From positions 186,001 through 250,000 of the forward strand of contig CAVQNQ010000006.1 in the NCBI GenBank assembly GCA_963714205.1: a stretch of 64,000 bases of DNA, read 5' to 3'. The notes beneath the pieces were generated by a model. It made no database searches. It was not told where the DNA came from and was given only the letters and a program-made list of their open reading frames with translations. Positions 18,928 to 28,650 of this stretch are shown piece after piece (the stretch's first letter is position 1; every line of letters starts with the position of its first letter). Position numbers and translations under genes: made by a program. Source of the stretch: CAVQNQ01 sp963714205. GTDB taxonomy: Bacteria > Acidobacteriota > Terriglobia > Bryobacterales > Bryobacteraceae.

Positions 18928-20499
18928 TCAATGCCGGTACAGAAACTCGGCGCTGTTCATGAGTGCCCAGATCAGATCCACGATGGCGGCCTGGCCTTTG
19001 GCGGTGCCGGATTGCGCGTGCGCCGCCACGAGCTTCAGCTCGTCATCGGTGGGATAGCGGGAGAGAATCGTCAGGTAGACTTGCGATACGAGATCCCGCG
19101 GATTGCGCGTCTCCCGCATGAGGGCCACCAGCTTGGGTCCCTGCTGGATCTTACGCTGGACCTGGCTCGAGTTGAGCATGTAGAGCCGCTGAGCATCCGT
19201 GACCCGGTTGTTGCGCTCCGATTCGAGGCCGGTATCGCGCGGAGGACGGCCGAACATCTCCAGGAACGAGCTGCCGATGCTGCCGTCCGGAAGAGCGATG
19301 GCGCGCTCGAAATCCGGCATGAAGGTGTAAGGCTCGGGGATGGCGCTGGTGTAAGTCTCGCTGGTGCCCGTGATCTGGCAGAGCGCGTCGATGAGCACCT
19401 CGGCATCCAGGCGCCGCAACGGATAAGCCGCGAAGTGGGCCGCCGCGGCCGTGGGTTCGGCCCGGGGAATGGAAGAAAGCTGGTAGGTGCTGGAGTTCAG
19501 GATCAAGCGGTAGACGTGCTTCAGATCATAGCGCGAACTCGCGAGCTCGCTTTCGAGCCATGCCAGCAGCGCGGGGTTTTCCGGCGGATTATCGTCGCGG
19601 ATATCGTCCGGCTCCTGGATGATGCCGCGCCCCAACAGCCAGTACCAGATGCGATTCGCGATGTTGCGCGCAAACCAGGGGTTGCGCGGAGCCATCAGCC
19701 AATCGGCGAAGGCCTCGCGTGGGTCCTGGTCGGGCGATAGCCGGGCCTCGGTTCCATCCGGGAAGATGAGGGGACGGGCTTCGACCGGTTTGGCGGGATC
19801 GAAGAAAACGATCTCCTCTTTCCATTCGCCGGTATGCTTATACCCCACGCGGGAGAAAAACGCGGCCATTTGGGCCAGCCGTTCCGGGGGCCATTTTTCG
19901 GCGCGCGCTCCCATGAACGTCAGGGCCACGGATTGGGCAATTCCCGCCGGCTCGTGGTTCTGCATGGCGCGGTAAAAGTTTACCGGCGGATCGCGGAAAT
20001 TGCTGCCGCTGGCGGTGAGCATCTCGCGCGCGAAGCGGTCGTAGGGCAGGTTCTGGCGCAGCGAGCCGCGAATCCAGTGGTAATAGGCCTGGGCGGCATT
20101 CGGCCACAAATCGATGGGAAACTCGGCCTTGACGCGCAGCAGATCGCTCCACTTCAGGGCCCCGTAGTCGGCGAACTCCTCGCGCTCCAGCAACTGGTCG
20201 ATGAGCACGGCCCGCTTGTTCGGATCGTTGCTGCTGAGAAACTCCACGGACTGCTTGGCAGTAGGCAAGGTGCCGGTGACATCGAGCCAGACCCGGCGGA
20301 GGAAGACGCTATCGGAGCAGAGATTTGCCGGTTGGATGCCCAGCTCTTTCCAGCGGGCGAAGACGAGTTCGTCGATCCGGTTCCGGGGAGCCAGTGGGCC
20401 GGGGGTTTCGAACAGATCCGCGCCCGGCGCCGGCGATGCGAAACAGCATGAAATCAAAACGCAAGCAGCCGCGAGGTGGCGATGTGGTGCGCTGGGCAT
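18928..20499 (-). CDS. DUF1549 / DUF1553 domain protein
   Basis: The 523-residue protein has a signal peptide (ending CCFASPAPGA), then the DUF1549 domain (residues ~40-240, RIDELVFARW, FLRRVWLDVTGTLPT, YDRFAREML) and DUF1553 (residues ~265-500, DWLMAPRNPWFARNIANRIWYWLLGRGI and NSSTYQLS). Both domains are signature exported proteins of Planctomycetes and Acidobacteria. Usually a cytochrome-type domain precedes them; none is present here. It is the first gene of the operon with DUF1501 and the PPC protein, suggesting a joint extracytoplasmic role. Confidence 0.87.
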   Translation of the reverse strand: MPSAPHRHLAAACVLISCCFASPAPGADLFETPGPLAPRNRIDELVFARWKELGIQPANLCSDSVFLRRVWLDVTGTLPTAKQSVEFLSSNDPNKRAVLIDQLLEREEFADYGALKWSDLLRVKAEFPIDLWPNAAQAYYHWIRGSLRQNLPYDRFAREMLTASGSNFRDPPVNFYRAMQNHEPAGIAQSVALTFMGARAEKWPPERLAQMAAFFSRVGYKHTGEWKEEIVFFDPAKPVEARPLIFPDGTEARLSPDQDPREAFADWLMAPRNPWFARNIANRIWYWLLGRGIIQEPDDIRDDNPPENPALLAWLESELASSRYDLKHVYRLILNSSTYQLSSIPRAEPTAAAAHFAAYPLRRLDAEVLIDALCQITGTSETYTSAIPEPYTFMPDFERAIALPDGSIGSSFLEMFGRPPRDTGLESERNNRVTDAQRLYMLNSSQVQRKIQQGPKLVALMRETRNPRDLVSQVYLTILSRYPTDDELKLVAAHAQSGTAKGQAAIVDLIWALMNSAEFLYRH

Positions 20500-20574
20500 A
20501 AAACAGCCGGTCCGCGATTATCGGGCCTATATAGCTGTTTTAACCCACGGCATGGGCGAAAGTTGCCGCCCCGC

Positions 20575-22767
20575 TTACGGAACGCGTTCGAAGATCACGG
20601 CTGTGCTGTCGAAATCCCCACCCAGGCGCAGATCGACGCCCCGATTCATGAGGTAGGCGCCGCTCACGGTTGCCAAGCCGCCAGTGAGTTTGTCGTCGAT
20701 AGTCTTCACGCGGTACACGGCCTTCTCATCGAGACCGAAGAGCCTGACTGCCGGGGGCGGGTAGCTGAAATCCTGCGCGCTGCGGAAGGCGAACAGAACG
20801 GCCTGGTGCCCGTCTTCGGAAGCGTACTGGTTGGCCGTAAATCCGCCGGTGCGCGGCGAAAAGAGCCGGTAGAGCTTGCCTTCCTGAACGGTCGATCGGA
20901 CGGATTTGTAAAGCTCCACCATGCGCGCGGCCAGGGCCATGTCGTCATCGGACCACTTGTTCAGATTTCCGCCAATTCCCAGCGACCCCATCATGGCGAC
21001 CAGGAAGCGGTATTGCAGCGGCGTGGAGCGGCCATTGAAATTGGGCACGTCGGTCACCCAGGCCATCATGGCCTTCGGCGTGTGGGCGTAGCTGAACCCT
21101 TCCTGGATTCGCAGGCGGTCGAAGGCGTCGGTGTTATCGGAAGTCCATACCTCTTCAACCCGGCTGAGGATTCCCAGGTCCACGCGCCCGCCGCCGCCCG
21201 AGCAGGCTTCGATTTCGAGCTTCGGGTGCTTGGCGCGCAACCGGTCGATGATGTCATAGACATTGCGCGTGTAAGCGACCCAGATCTCCTTCTGCTGCTC
21301 CACCGGCGCCTCGGGCCAACCCGGCTCGGAGAAGTTCCGGTTCATGTCCCATTTGAGAAACGCGATTTTGGGGTTCTCCGCCAGCAGGCGATCAAGCACC
21401 CCGAAGATGTAGTTCTTCACGTCGTCGCGGGCCATGTTCAGCACAAGCTGGTTGCGCTGCTCCGTGCGCGGGCGGTCGGGGAAGTGCATGGCCCAATCCG
21501 GGTGCTGCCGGTAGAGGTTGCTATCCGGATTCACCATCTCGGGTTCCACCCACAGCCCGAAATCCATCCCGAGGCCGTTGACGTAGTCGATCAGCGGGGT
21601 CAGCCCGTTCGGGAATTTCTGGGGATTCACGGTCCAATCGCCCAGGCCGGCGTGGTCGTTGTTGCGCGCTCCGAACCAGCCATCGTCCATGACGAAGCGC
21701 TCCACGCCGAGTTTCGCGGCCTTGGCGGCGAGGGCCTTCTGTCCCGGCTCATCGACGGCGAACTCGGTGGCTTCCCACGAGTTGTACAGCACCGGGCGCA
21801 GGCGCGCCGAAGCACCGCCCGGCATTATGTTCAGCCGCTCGAAGCGATGCAGGATGCGCGACGCTTCGCCGATGCCGCCTTCCGTGAAGCCCGCGTAGAA
21901 AGGCGGCGACTCCAGGGATTCGCCCGGCTCCAGCCGGTAGCCGAAATCGAAGGGATTGAACCCGCCGGTAACGCGGACTTGCTGGTGAGAGGTCTGCTCG
22001 ATGGAAAGCCGCCAACTGCCGCTCCAGCCGAGCGCTCCGAACCAGACGCGGCCCTGCTCCTCCGCGGCGTTGCCATCGTCGATAGCGAACCAGGGGTTGG
22101 CCTGGTGGCCGGTGTTGCCGCGGCGGCTTTCGATTACCTTCATGCCCGGGTGGATCGGTTCCCGATTGATCTGCCACTCGCCGGCCCAGCGGCCGGAAAG
22201 GTAGGTCAGGCGATACCCCTCGCCAACGGGCAGATTCCACGATCCCGATTGAGCGCTTTCGAGCGTCAGCGCGGCCTTGGTCCGGTTCCGTATGACGGCG
22301 TGTTTGCGGATGATGCCCGTCTCCGGGAAGACTTGGTAAGTCAGGGTTACGCCCAGGTCGTAAGATATGTCCTTAAGCTCGATGCGCAGCGTATCGCCAT
22401 CGATGGCGTGCGACACATACTTGAGCACGAGATCGCGCACGCCATCCGGCAGCGTGACCTTGAGACACGGCTCGATGTACCGGCCGCCGCCCCAGCCGGG
22501 GTACTCCTGCGGAGTCGTATTGCCGCTGTTATCGAAGGAGGCCCACTCGGGGTTGGTGCGCGCCGCCGCGAGGTCGTCATCCCGCCACAGGCGCTTTCCC
22601 CAATAGATCGGCTGCAGCTCATTCTTCTCGTTGACGCCGATCACGTAGGAGACCGGGCCCGCCGCGAGGTGCCACAGCTTTTTAGCTGCGACATAACGGA
22701 TCTCGCCGAATGCGGCCGGCGCCACCATGAGGCTCATCAGGAGGGGTAAGGCAAATCGGATATTCAC
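20575..22767 (-). CDS. GH36 alpha-galactosidase, exported
   Basis: The 730-residue protein has a signal peptide (MNIRFALPLLMSLMVAPAAFG), an N-terminal beta-supersandwich (to ~residue 320), the TIM barrel and a C-terminal beta domain. GH36 catalytic residues are visible: the nucleophile Asp in LKWDMNRNF (~residue 468) and the acid/base Asp in WTSDNTDAFDRL (~residue 533). RFVMDDGWFGAR and ACSGGGGRVDLG are also characteristic. It releases terminal alpha-galactose from oligosaccharides. It is monocistronic, with 75 bp to the DUF1549 gene and 31 bp to the multicopper oxidase gene on the same strand, so read-through from the latter is possible. Confidence 0.92.
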   Translation of the reverse strand: MNIRFALPLLMSLMVAPAAFGEIRYVAAKKLWHLAAGPVSYVIGVNEKNELQPIYWGKRLWRDDDLAAARTNPEWASFDNSGNTTPQEYPGWGGGRYIEPCLKVTLPDGVRDLVLKYVSHAIDGDTLRIELKDISYDLGVTLTYQVFPETGIIRKHAVIRNRTKAALTLESAQSGSWNLPVGEGYRLTYLSGRWAGEWQINREPIHPGMKVIESRRGNTGHQANPWFAIDDGNAAEEQGRVWFGALGWSGSWRLSIEQTSHQQVRVTGGFNPFDFGYRLEPGESLESPPFYAGFTEGGIGEASRILHRFERLNIMPGGASARLRPVLYNSWEATEFAVDEPGQKALAAKAAKLGVERFVMDDGWFGARNNDHAGLGDWTVNPQKFPNGLTPLIDYVNGLGMDFGLWVEPEMVNPDSNLYRQHPDWAMHFPDRPRTEQRNQLVLNMARDDVKNYIFGVLDRLLAENPKIAFLKWDMNRNFSEPGWPEAPVEQQKEIWVAYTRNVYDIIDRLRAKHPKLEIEACSGGGGRVDLGILSRVEEVWTSDNTDAFDRLRIQEGFSYAHTPKAMMAWVTDVPNFNGRSTPLQYRFLVAMMGSLGIGGNLNKWSDDDMALAARMVELYKSVRSTVQEGKLYRLFSPRTGGFTANQYASEDGHQAVLFAFRSAQDFSYPPPAVRLFGLDEKAVYRVKTIDDKLTGGLATVSGAYLMNRGVDLRLGGDFDSTAVIFERVP

Positions 22768-22798
22768 CTCACCATACTACCGCTCGTTCGACACAGGT

Positions 22799-24301
22799 TC
22801 AGGCGTACTCGAACAGGGCCATGAAGCCGAAGTCCATGTGTACCTGTTGATGGCAGTGAAACAGCGTAAGGCCGGGATTGTCCGCTGTAAAATCGACTTC
22901 CATCTCCTGGTAGCCGCCGAGCATGACAACATCTTTAATGACGCCGGAAGTCGCCTGCCCGGCCACGCGCGTCAGCTCGAAGCTGTGGCGATGCAGGTGA
23001 ATGGGGTGGATGTCATCGCTGGCGTTGCGCACGTGCAGCCGGTACCGTTTTCCCGCGTTGAGGCGAAACATGGGCTGCATACGGTCTTCCGAAAAGGCGA
23101 CACCGTTGATCGTCCACCGGTTGAATCCACCATCGGCGGCGTTTTGCTTGGCGAAGGTCATGTCGAAGATCTGATCGGGCTTGGGAACCGCCGCTTCCGG
23201 ATTCCCGAACCGGGCGTAATTCCATGGGAACGGTGGGGGCTTGATCCATCGCGGCTTGCCCTTCTCGCCGGCATATTCGACCACGATACCCATGCCGTGC
23301 TGCCGGTCGTCGTCGGCCGTATCGCCCAAGATCCAGATTCCGGGGTGGTTCATCTCGACAATGGCGGAGATCCGCTCCGCCGTACCCAACCAAAGCCCCG
23401 GCACGGACACCGGCTTGGGAATCGGGTTGCCATCCATCGCCACTACGGTGAAGGTATGGCCCGGCAGCGCCAGGCTGCGAATCTCGGTCGCGCTCCCGTT
23501 CAGGATGTGGAACAGCACGCGTTCCCCCTGCTTCACGCGGACCGGCTCGCCGCTCCCCAGCATCCGGCCGTTGACGGTAAACGAACCATACCCGACCTCG
23601 AAGCCATGCGGCGCGCCCTGGGCGAGCGAGGCTCGCATGGCGTTCTCGCCAGCGTCCTTCAGCTCCTTTACGGTGGTTGCGGGCGACAGGAAGTCCATGG
23701 CCATGTCGCCGCCGCGGCTGAGCGTGGGTTCGAATTCCTTCAGGGTGAGGAAGACTTCGCGATCGTAATTGCCGGGGTTATTCTTCGGTTCGATATACAC
23801 TGGGCCCACCTGGCCGGTGTACTGTCCGGCGCTGAGATTCGCGCCCGCGCGAACGTGGGTGTGATAGAAGCGCAAGCCCGAAGGGCGGGGTACGAAGCGG
23901 ATGCGCCGGCTGCCATGCGGGGGGATGAAGGGCGTACCTTCTTCCGCCGCGCCATCGACATCCGTAGGCAGAAATTGGCCATGCCAATGCAGTTGTTCGG
24001 GAGTATCGGTCTGGTTCTGAATATCGACGGTGACGGGTTGGCCCTCCTTAAAGCGCAGCAGAGGACCGGGGAATTGACCGTTATAGACAGTCGTCGAGAC
24101 GATGCGATTGGGCGCTAGTTCGACGGGCTTCACGGCGATCAGGAGGGTGTAATCCGCGGGAACGCCGGCCTGCGAGGCGGCCTCCTCCTGGTGGGACATG
24201 GCGGAGTGCTTGCAGCCGGCCAGCAGGCCGAGCGGCGAACTTCCGGCGATGATGCCAGCGGCTTTGGCGAAGTCCCGGCGCGAAAAGCTGGAAACCGACA
24301 T
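22799..24301 (-). CDS. multicopper oxidase, Tat-exported
   Basis: The 500-residue protein has a Tat leader (FSRRDFAKAAGIIAGSS). All four copper-binding motifs are present: LHWHGQF (~103), FYHTHVRAG (~149), HPIHLHRHSF (~443) and HCHQQVHMDFGFM (~484). The type 1 axial Met and trinuclear-site His residues are therefore complete. Cupredoxin domains are arranged as in laccase/CotA-like enzymes. The substrate (phenols, metals or bilirubin-like) cannot be inferred. It lies 11 bp downstream of the cupin gene and is probably co-transcribed with it. Confidence 0.92.
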   Translation of the reverse strand: MSVSSFSRRDFAKAAGIIAGSSPLGLLAGCKHSAMSHQEEAASQAGVPADYTLLIAVKPVELAPNRIVSTTVYNGQFPGPLLRFKEGQPVTVDIQNQTDTPEQLHWHGQFLPTDVDGAAEEGTPFIPPHGSRRIRFVPRPSGLRFYHTHVRAGANLSAGQYTGQVGPVYIEPKNNPGNYDREVFLTLKEFEPTLSRGGDMAMDFLSPATTVKELKDAGENAMRASLAQGAPHGFEVGYGSFTVNGRMLGSGEPVRVKQGERVLFHILNGSATEIRSLALPGHTFTVVAMDGNPIPKPVSVPGLWLGTAERISAIVEMNHPGIWILGDTADDDRQHGMGIVVEYAGEKGKPRWIKPPPFPWNYARFGNPEAAVPKPDQIFDMTFAKQNAADGGFNRWTINGVAFSEDRMQPMFRLNAGKRYRLHVRNASDDIHPIHLHRHSFELTRVAGQATSGVIKDVVMLGGYQEMEVDFTADNPGLTLFHCHQQVHMDFGFMALFEYA

Positions 24302-24312
24302 GTGGGCCTCGC

Positions 24313-24732
24313 TTAGTCGTTCCCGATGGCAATCACCAAATACCGGGACTGCGTCTTCCCGGGATTCTTCCAGCCATGCAGTTCGTTCGAATTCACGTAG
24401 ACAAACCCGCCCGGGTTCAGGACCTTGGTCCCATGCCCTTCCACGAATACTTCGAGTTCGCCTTCGAATACGATGGCTAGCTCCTCGTGCACGTGCGTGT
24501 GCGGCGGGTGCGGCGCCCCTCCGGGGGGCAGTACCGTTTCATGAATCTCGCATGGAATATTCTCATGCGTCAGGCCGTTGAAATAATTCCGCCCTCCCGC
24601 CCGGTTTGGCGGAAAGTCGTCGCGGTTGATCACCGCCGTGGGCAGCCTCTTCAGATCCGCGGCGCCGGCCTTTGACGCCAGCAGTAATGCGGATGCCAGC
24701 ATGCTCAAATCTCTGCGGGAGTACTGCAGCAT
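24313..24732 (-). CDS. exported cupin-domain protein
   Basis: The protein has about 139 residues from the ATG at 24732, which has a good GAGGAG ribosome site 8 bp upstream and begins a Tat-like leader (MLQYSRRDLSMLASALLLAS). The single cupin has motif 1 PHPPHTHVHEELAIVFEGELEV and motif 2 around LNPGGFVYVNSNELHGWKN, with the two His plus Glu for metal binding in motif 1 and a His in motif 2. A metal-binding sensor or dioxygenase-like protein is possible. It precedes the multicopper oxidase gene on the same strand, suggesting a shared exported redox function. Confidence 0.85.
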   Translation of the reverse strand: MLQYSRRDLSMLASALLLASKAGAADLKRLPTAVINRDDFPPNRAGGRNYFNGLTHENIPCEIHETVLPPGGAPHPPHTHVHEELAIVFEGELEVFVEGHGTKVLNPGGFVYVNSNELHGWKNPGKTQSRYLVIAIGND

Positions 24733-24783
24733 AAGGTTCTCCTCGGGGACCCTTACCACTGTACATCAAAGCCCCAGGCCGGC

Positions 24784-25743
24784 CTAAAACCCGTAGAGCC
24801 TGGCCGGGTTATCGACCAGGATCTTCCTGCGGACAGCCGCATCGGGCGCCCAAACCGCGAGCTGGTTCAGCAGGCGCCCGTCGTCGATGGGAAGCAGCGG
24901 CGAGATAGCGGCCGGAGGGCGGCGGGACATGTCCGAGTCGGGATGCGGCCAGTCCGTGCCCCAGACGACCCGATCGGCATTCGCGGCGATCAGCGCTTGG
25001 GCAAATGGCACGACATCCGAATAATCCGGCGCCCGTCTGGATGCCCGATAGGCGCCGGAAATCTTGACATACGCCTTACCCGAGCGGACCACGTCGATAA
25101 GATCGCCAAAGCCGGGCTGCTCAAGCCCGGGCGCGGCCTGCAGACCGCCGAAATGATCGATCACTACCGGGACGGGCGAGTCCAGGACTAAGTCCTTGAT
25201 GCGCGCGACGACCGCTAGGCCGGCATAGATCTGGATGTGCCAGCCGGGGCGCTTTACGAGACCCCTTAGCGCCTGAAACTGGCGCCGGCCGGCTTCGGGA
25301 TCGTTCTGGCCGGCGCCCAGATTGAGCCGGATGCCGCGGATGCCGGCTCTATCCATGGCGTCCAGATCGCTTGCGGGCGTCCTTTCATCGATTACAGCCA
25401 CGCCGCGGGCGTTCGGGCCTCGCGCTTTCATCCCATATAATGTGGCGGAATTGTCCGTCCCGTAGACGCTAGGCGTCACGATCACGACGCGCTCGATGTG
25501 AAGCGCACGATGGAGCGCGGCCATCTCTTGGGGGAGCGCGGTCTCCGGCGTGTAGCTGCGGCCGGACCAGAAGGGGAACTTCTTCGGATCGCCGAAGATA
25601 TGCGTATGGCAGTCGCAGGCTTTCGCGGGGATCTCGAAATTCACCGGCGTGGCCGGCTGGGAGGCCTTTCCAAAGGCGGCTCGATAGTCCGCCAGGGCCG
25701 CCGCCCCTAGCGCCCCGGCCAGGGCGTCCCGTCTTGTCAGCAC
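24784..25743 (-). CDS. amidohydrolase family protein (2-pyrone-4,6-dicarboxylate lactonase-like), Tat-exported
   Basis: The protein has about 319 residues from a GTG at 25743, chosen because it begins a Tat leader (LTRRDALAGALGAAALA); codons further upstream would run into the tRNA gene. The barrel has the metal motif DCHTHIFGDP, the strand PVVIDHFGG, and VWGTDWPHPD near the C-terminus, typical of amidohydrolase_2 (PDC lactonase-like) proteins. It probably hydrolyses a small aromatic-derived lactone or amide. It lies directly downstream of tRNA-Ile, 24 bp away. Confidence 0.85.
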   Translation of the reverse strand: MLTRRDALAGALGAAALADYRAAFGKASQPATPVNFEIPAKACDCHTHIFGDPKKFPFWSGRSYTPETALPQEMAALHRALHIERVVIVTPSVYGTDNSATLYGMKARGPNARGVAVIDERTPASDLDAMDRAGIRGIRLNLGAGQNDPEAGRRQFQALRGLVKRPGWHIQIYAGLAVVARIKDLVLDSPVPVVIDHFGGLQAAPGLEQPGFGDLIDVVRSGKAYVKISGAYRASRRAPDYSDVVPFAQALIAANADRVVWGTDWPHPDSDMSRRPPAAISPLLPIDDGRLLNQLAVWAPDAAVRRKILVDNPARLYGF

Positions 25744-25766
25744 GATATACTTTCCCGGCAAGGGCT

Positions 25767-25832
<66 letters not shown>

Positions 25833-25842
<10 letters not shown>

Positions 25843-26902
25843 GTCTTTTTAAATTCAACGACTTGCGCGGATTCGTGCGGAGCCGCCTTCTTGTCTGTGC
25901 CCAAATTTGTGCCCACTACGCGCGCCCCGGCCGCCTCCGCCCTGGCTTCGCACTCAGCCTGTCCGAACTTCACCGCGTTGAGTTCTTGCAGCCGCTCGAA
26001 GGCCCGCTCCATCCCCTCAGGCGTCGGGTGAACGTATCGCTGCGACACCGTCACGCTGCTGTGTCCCGCAATTCTCATGATCGTAAAGGCGTCCGCGCCG
26101 GCCTCCCCGAGGCGAGTCAACATCGTGTGCCTTAACGAATGTATCACGAAGTCCTCGGGCAACTTCAGGGCGGCGGGCACGGCGTCGTGCTGGTGATCGA
26201 GCGAGGTCCCGAGGATCCGCGCGTCCGGCGAATCGCCGGGGAAAACCCATACTGATTGGGCCGCCGCTTTTCTGGCCTTCAGCATCTCCGCAGCGCGCGC
26301 AGTCAAGCTGAGATTGCGCTTCGCGTTCTTGGATTTCCCATGGCGGATTGCGATGTAGCCGAACTTCGCGTGGACGGCCGGCTGTAGCTAAACATCCTGC
26401 CACTGCAAGTTAGCGGCTTCGCCGGGCCGCACGCCGGTCTCCAAGATCAGGAAGGCAAAGCCAACCGCAGCATACGCCGCAAGGTCGCCAGTTCCCGGTT
26501 GACGGATGCCACCGAAAGCGGGCGCATGTACCTGGAAATCTGCCGGGTCCGTCGCTGTTTGTAGCCATCGATCACGGCCTCGTCGATCATGTCCAGGCGC
26601 AAGCCAGAGAGTTGGCGATCCGCGATCAGCCGGCGAAGTTTCTCCTTGTAGAACGAGACGGTAGCTGGCTTCTCCGCACACGTGGTCTCAATTGCCGCAG
26701 TGAACTTCGGTGCGAAATCGGCAAGCGTGGGGGTTTGCGGCTTTTCCTTGATGCCCACTTCGCCCTTTGCCAGAGACGTCTTATGCGCGGCTTCGATCTG
26801 CTCGGCCACCCGCTTGTTCGTCTGCTTGGTACTCTCCCGGATCGGTTCGCCGTTCCAGTTGAACCTGTACCACCAGACGCGACCCCGCCTATACACCGCC
26901 AT
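25833..26902 (-). pseudogene. tyrosine recombinase (phage-type integrase), disrupted
   Basis: The N-terminal SAM-like and core-binding parts (MAVYRRGRVWWYRFNWNG..., LRRLIADRQLSG) run in one frame from 26902 and stop at 26447. A second frame begins at FLILETGVRPGEAANLQW, holding the catalytic Arg, and is interrupted by TAG at 26388. It then resumes without frame change to the HSLRHTMLTR, IAGHSS and SQRYVHP motifs (catalytic H-R-H-Y). About 40-50 residues between the core-binding domain and the first Arg box are missing. The last codon and stop (GPC-TAG) lie in the tRNA 5' end. The protein cannot be made intact, so the island has lost its own recombinase. Confidence 0.88.
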
Positions 26903-27629
26903 CGCTACGCCCTCGCCGGTCCCGCCCCGTCACTGTTGAAGATCTGTCTCATCCGTTCACCGGTAACGGCGTGCTATTCTGGCCGCCCACTCGAGCGTGA
27001 CGGGCACACGCGTCCTGAAGAGGCTGCGTGAAACAGTTCGCGGGCGCTACCGATATCTGGTCTTAACGCCGCTCTGCACGAGTATTGCGTGATCCGGGAG
27101 CGATCCGGATAGAGCACATGGACGCCAGAGCAGATTCGCTCCCTCTAACAAGCAAACCGGCCGTGTCGTGGTATGTTTTCTCCCAAAATACTGAATCAAA
27201 ATGCTGAATTGCGAGTTTTGGTCCAAATGGTGGGCGGACGCAGATTCTTTTCTCGCTCCGTGGCCAATCAGCCTGCAAACAGTGAGGGATAATTCTGTGC
27301 ATGCAGCGAAGCGCCATTCTCGGGCTTGTTTTTGTGCAGCTGTGCTGCCGGAAAGGTCCTTAATGTGTCAGCTTCAGTTAAGGAAAGGAGAGCGAAAAAT
27401 GTCACCGAAATCCGAGTGTGCAACTGCGACATCATCCGGGAGACTATGAGATGCGGAAATACACTGTACCTGTCGAGTCCTAGGCCTGCCGTCTTCGCGT
27501 TTGCGTCGGCCGATCGACTCAAACTGCAGACACACGATTATCGACCGGCCTTCTGAGACTGATTTTGAGCGATTTAGAGAGGGCTATTCAATTGCACTCG
27601 CGGAACGTCAGAGGGAGAACGGTTAGGAC
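26903..27629. other. island DNA without recognisable gene
   Basis: About 730 bp, visibly more AT-rich than flanking host genes. No convincing coding frame is seen. It contains one copy of a 28-bp repeat (27045-27072) that recurs at 32052-32079, perhaps a former insertion element end. Confidence 0.5.
27045..27072. repeat. 28-bp near-identical direct repeat, copy 1
   Basis: The sequence starting CGCTACCGATATCTGG matches 32052-32079 at 26 of 28 positions, the mismatches being two adjacent bases. The copies are in the same orientation, about 5 kb apart, flanking the block from the zinc-finger pseudogene to the HugZ-like gene. Confidence 0.6.
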
Positions 27630-28187
27630 ATGCCTGAAGCGACTTGGGAACCTCACGAGAAGCACGGACGGCTCACGACGGAGAGTGACCTGCCAGCTAG
27701 CGTTTTTGCATTTCCCAAACAGCGCAAAGAACCGCTGACCGACGCAGAGCACGTGCGTAACGCCGTCGCCAGGTTCGATCAGGTCATCGACGCCTCCGAT
27801 GAAGATCGTGATTTGGCGTTCGCGAACATCCAGAAAGCTGCAGCCGACGCGGAATCAATCCCGCTTCAAAGCCAAGTGGCGATGGATGTGTCGAATGCCT
27901 GGCTTCATCTGGGGGTTGGTGGTTTCATCTCCGCCGGTGTGCGCAGTGTGAGCAAATCGGTTGCTGCGACAGTTCTCCGAGCCAGCATGCATCTCAGGCA
28001 TGCCGCGGCAACGGGGCATCCGATCATTGCCAGCTTCGAGCCGGGTGAGGATTGGTTCTACGATTACGAGTCGCGGGGGATGATGGAGGGTGCGGAGTTG
28101 CTTCCGCCTCATTCGCACCCAAGAAATCAGCCCGTTCCTGGCCCAGCAGGAAGGGTGCCAGCCAACTGGGAATCGCTGCTGAACTAG
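27630..28187 (+). pseudogene. fused remnants: DUF6582-like N-terminus and shifted UBP-type zinc finger
   Basis: The open frame of 185 codons mixes two families. Residues ~1-72 (PEATWEPHEKHGRLTTESDLP, FAFPKQRKEPLTDAEHVRNA) match DUF6582-type proteins. From ~95 on the conserved tail GHPIIASFEPGEDWFYDYES belongs to UBP-type zinc-finger proteins. The cysteine core of that zinc finger is not in this frame. It appears in another frame at about 27932-27998 as RRCAQC..IGCCDSSPSQHAS, between WLHL and HAAATGHP. Two compensating frame changes, or an insertion near 27910, would explain this. The start has a GGAC-type weak RBS. Confidence 0.65.
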
Positions 28188-28271
28188 CTGGCATCGATCG
28201 ATTTATTATGAATGGGGGCGGGACTCGGGACACCGTATTTGTAATGAGCACCGATTCGAAAAGAGCCATCA

Positions 28272-28554
28272 ATGAAGGCGGTACAAATCGAACAGAAGAG
28301 CTATGAGATGCACCCGCGCGAGGGGCTCTCCGTCGCGCATTTCCTCACCGTCGCCGATATCCACCGGTCACAAGAAGCCTGGCGCGCCCGACTCGCCCTC
28401 GACGATCCAGGACACGAAGCGTTACCTGCAGGACTTCGATCGGTTGCAGAAAACCGCGACGTCTGACCAGGAGCTCTTCGATCAGATGACGGAGCTATAC
28501 CCGCATTGGGTAGCCAATCAATCGTGGTCGATGTTCGGATTCCCGGGGGCATAA
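28272..28554 (+). pseudogene. gene scraps: VOC-like N-terminus and MBL-fold-hydrolase-like C-terminus
   Basis: 28272-28365 reads MKAVQIEQKSYEMHPREG then VAHFLTVADI, similar to the start of glyoxalase/VOC proteins. The frame then becomes unrelated. In another frame, about 28395-28554, the sequence TKRYLQDFDRLQKTATSDQE and NQSWSMFGF resembles the C-terminal end of MBL-fold or cyclase-type hydrolases. Neither fragment forms a domain. They look like leftovers of genes joined by deletion. Confidence 0.5.
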
Positions 28555-28650
28555 CTCACATCAACCGCGGTGGCCCGTCCTTGCACGCTTTGGAGGGAGG
28601 GGTAGCTCATATTCAGGAGAACAGAATTCGATCTCAAAGAGGAGAATAAA

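Noticed and set aside
20476..22749. Plus-strand open frame of over 750 codons opposite the alpha-galactosidase
   Set aside because: No family resemblance; the GH36 frame has all catalytic motifs and a signal peptide.
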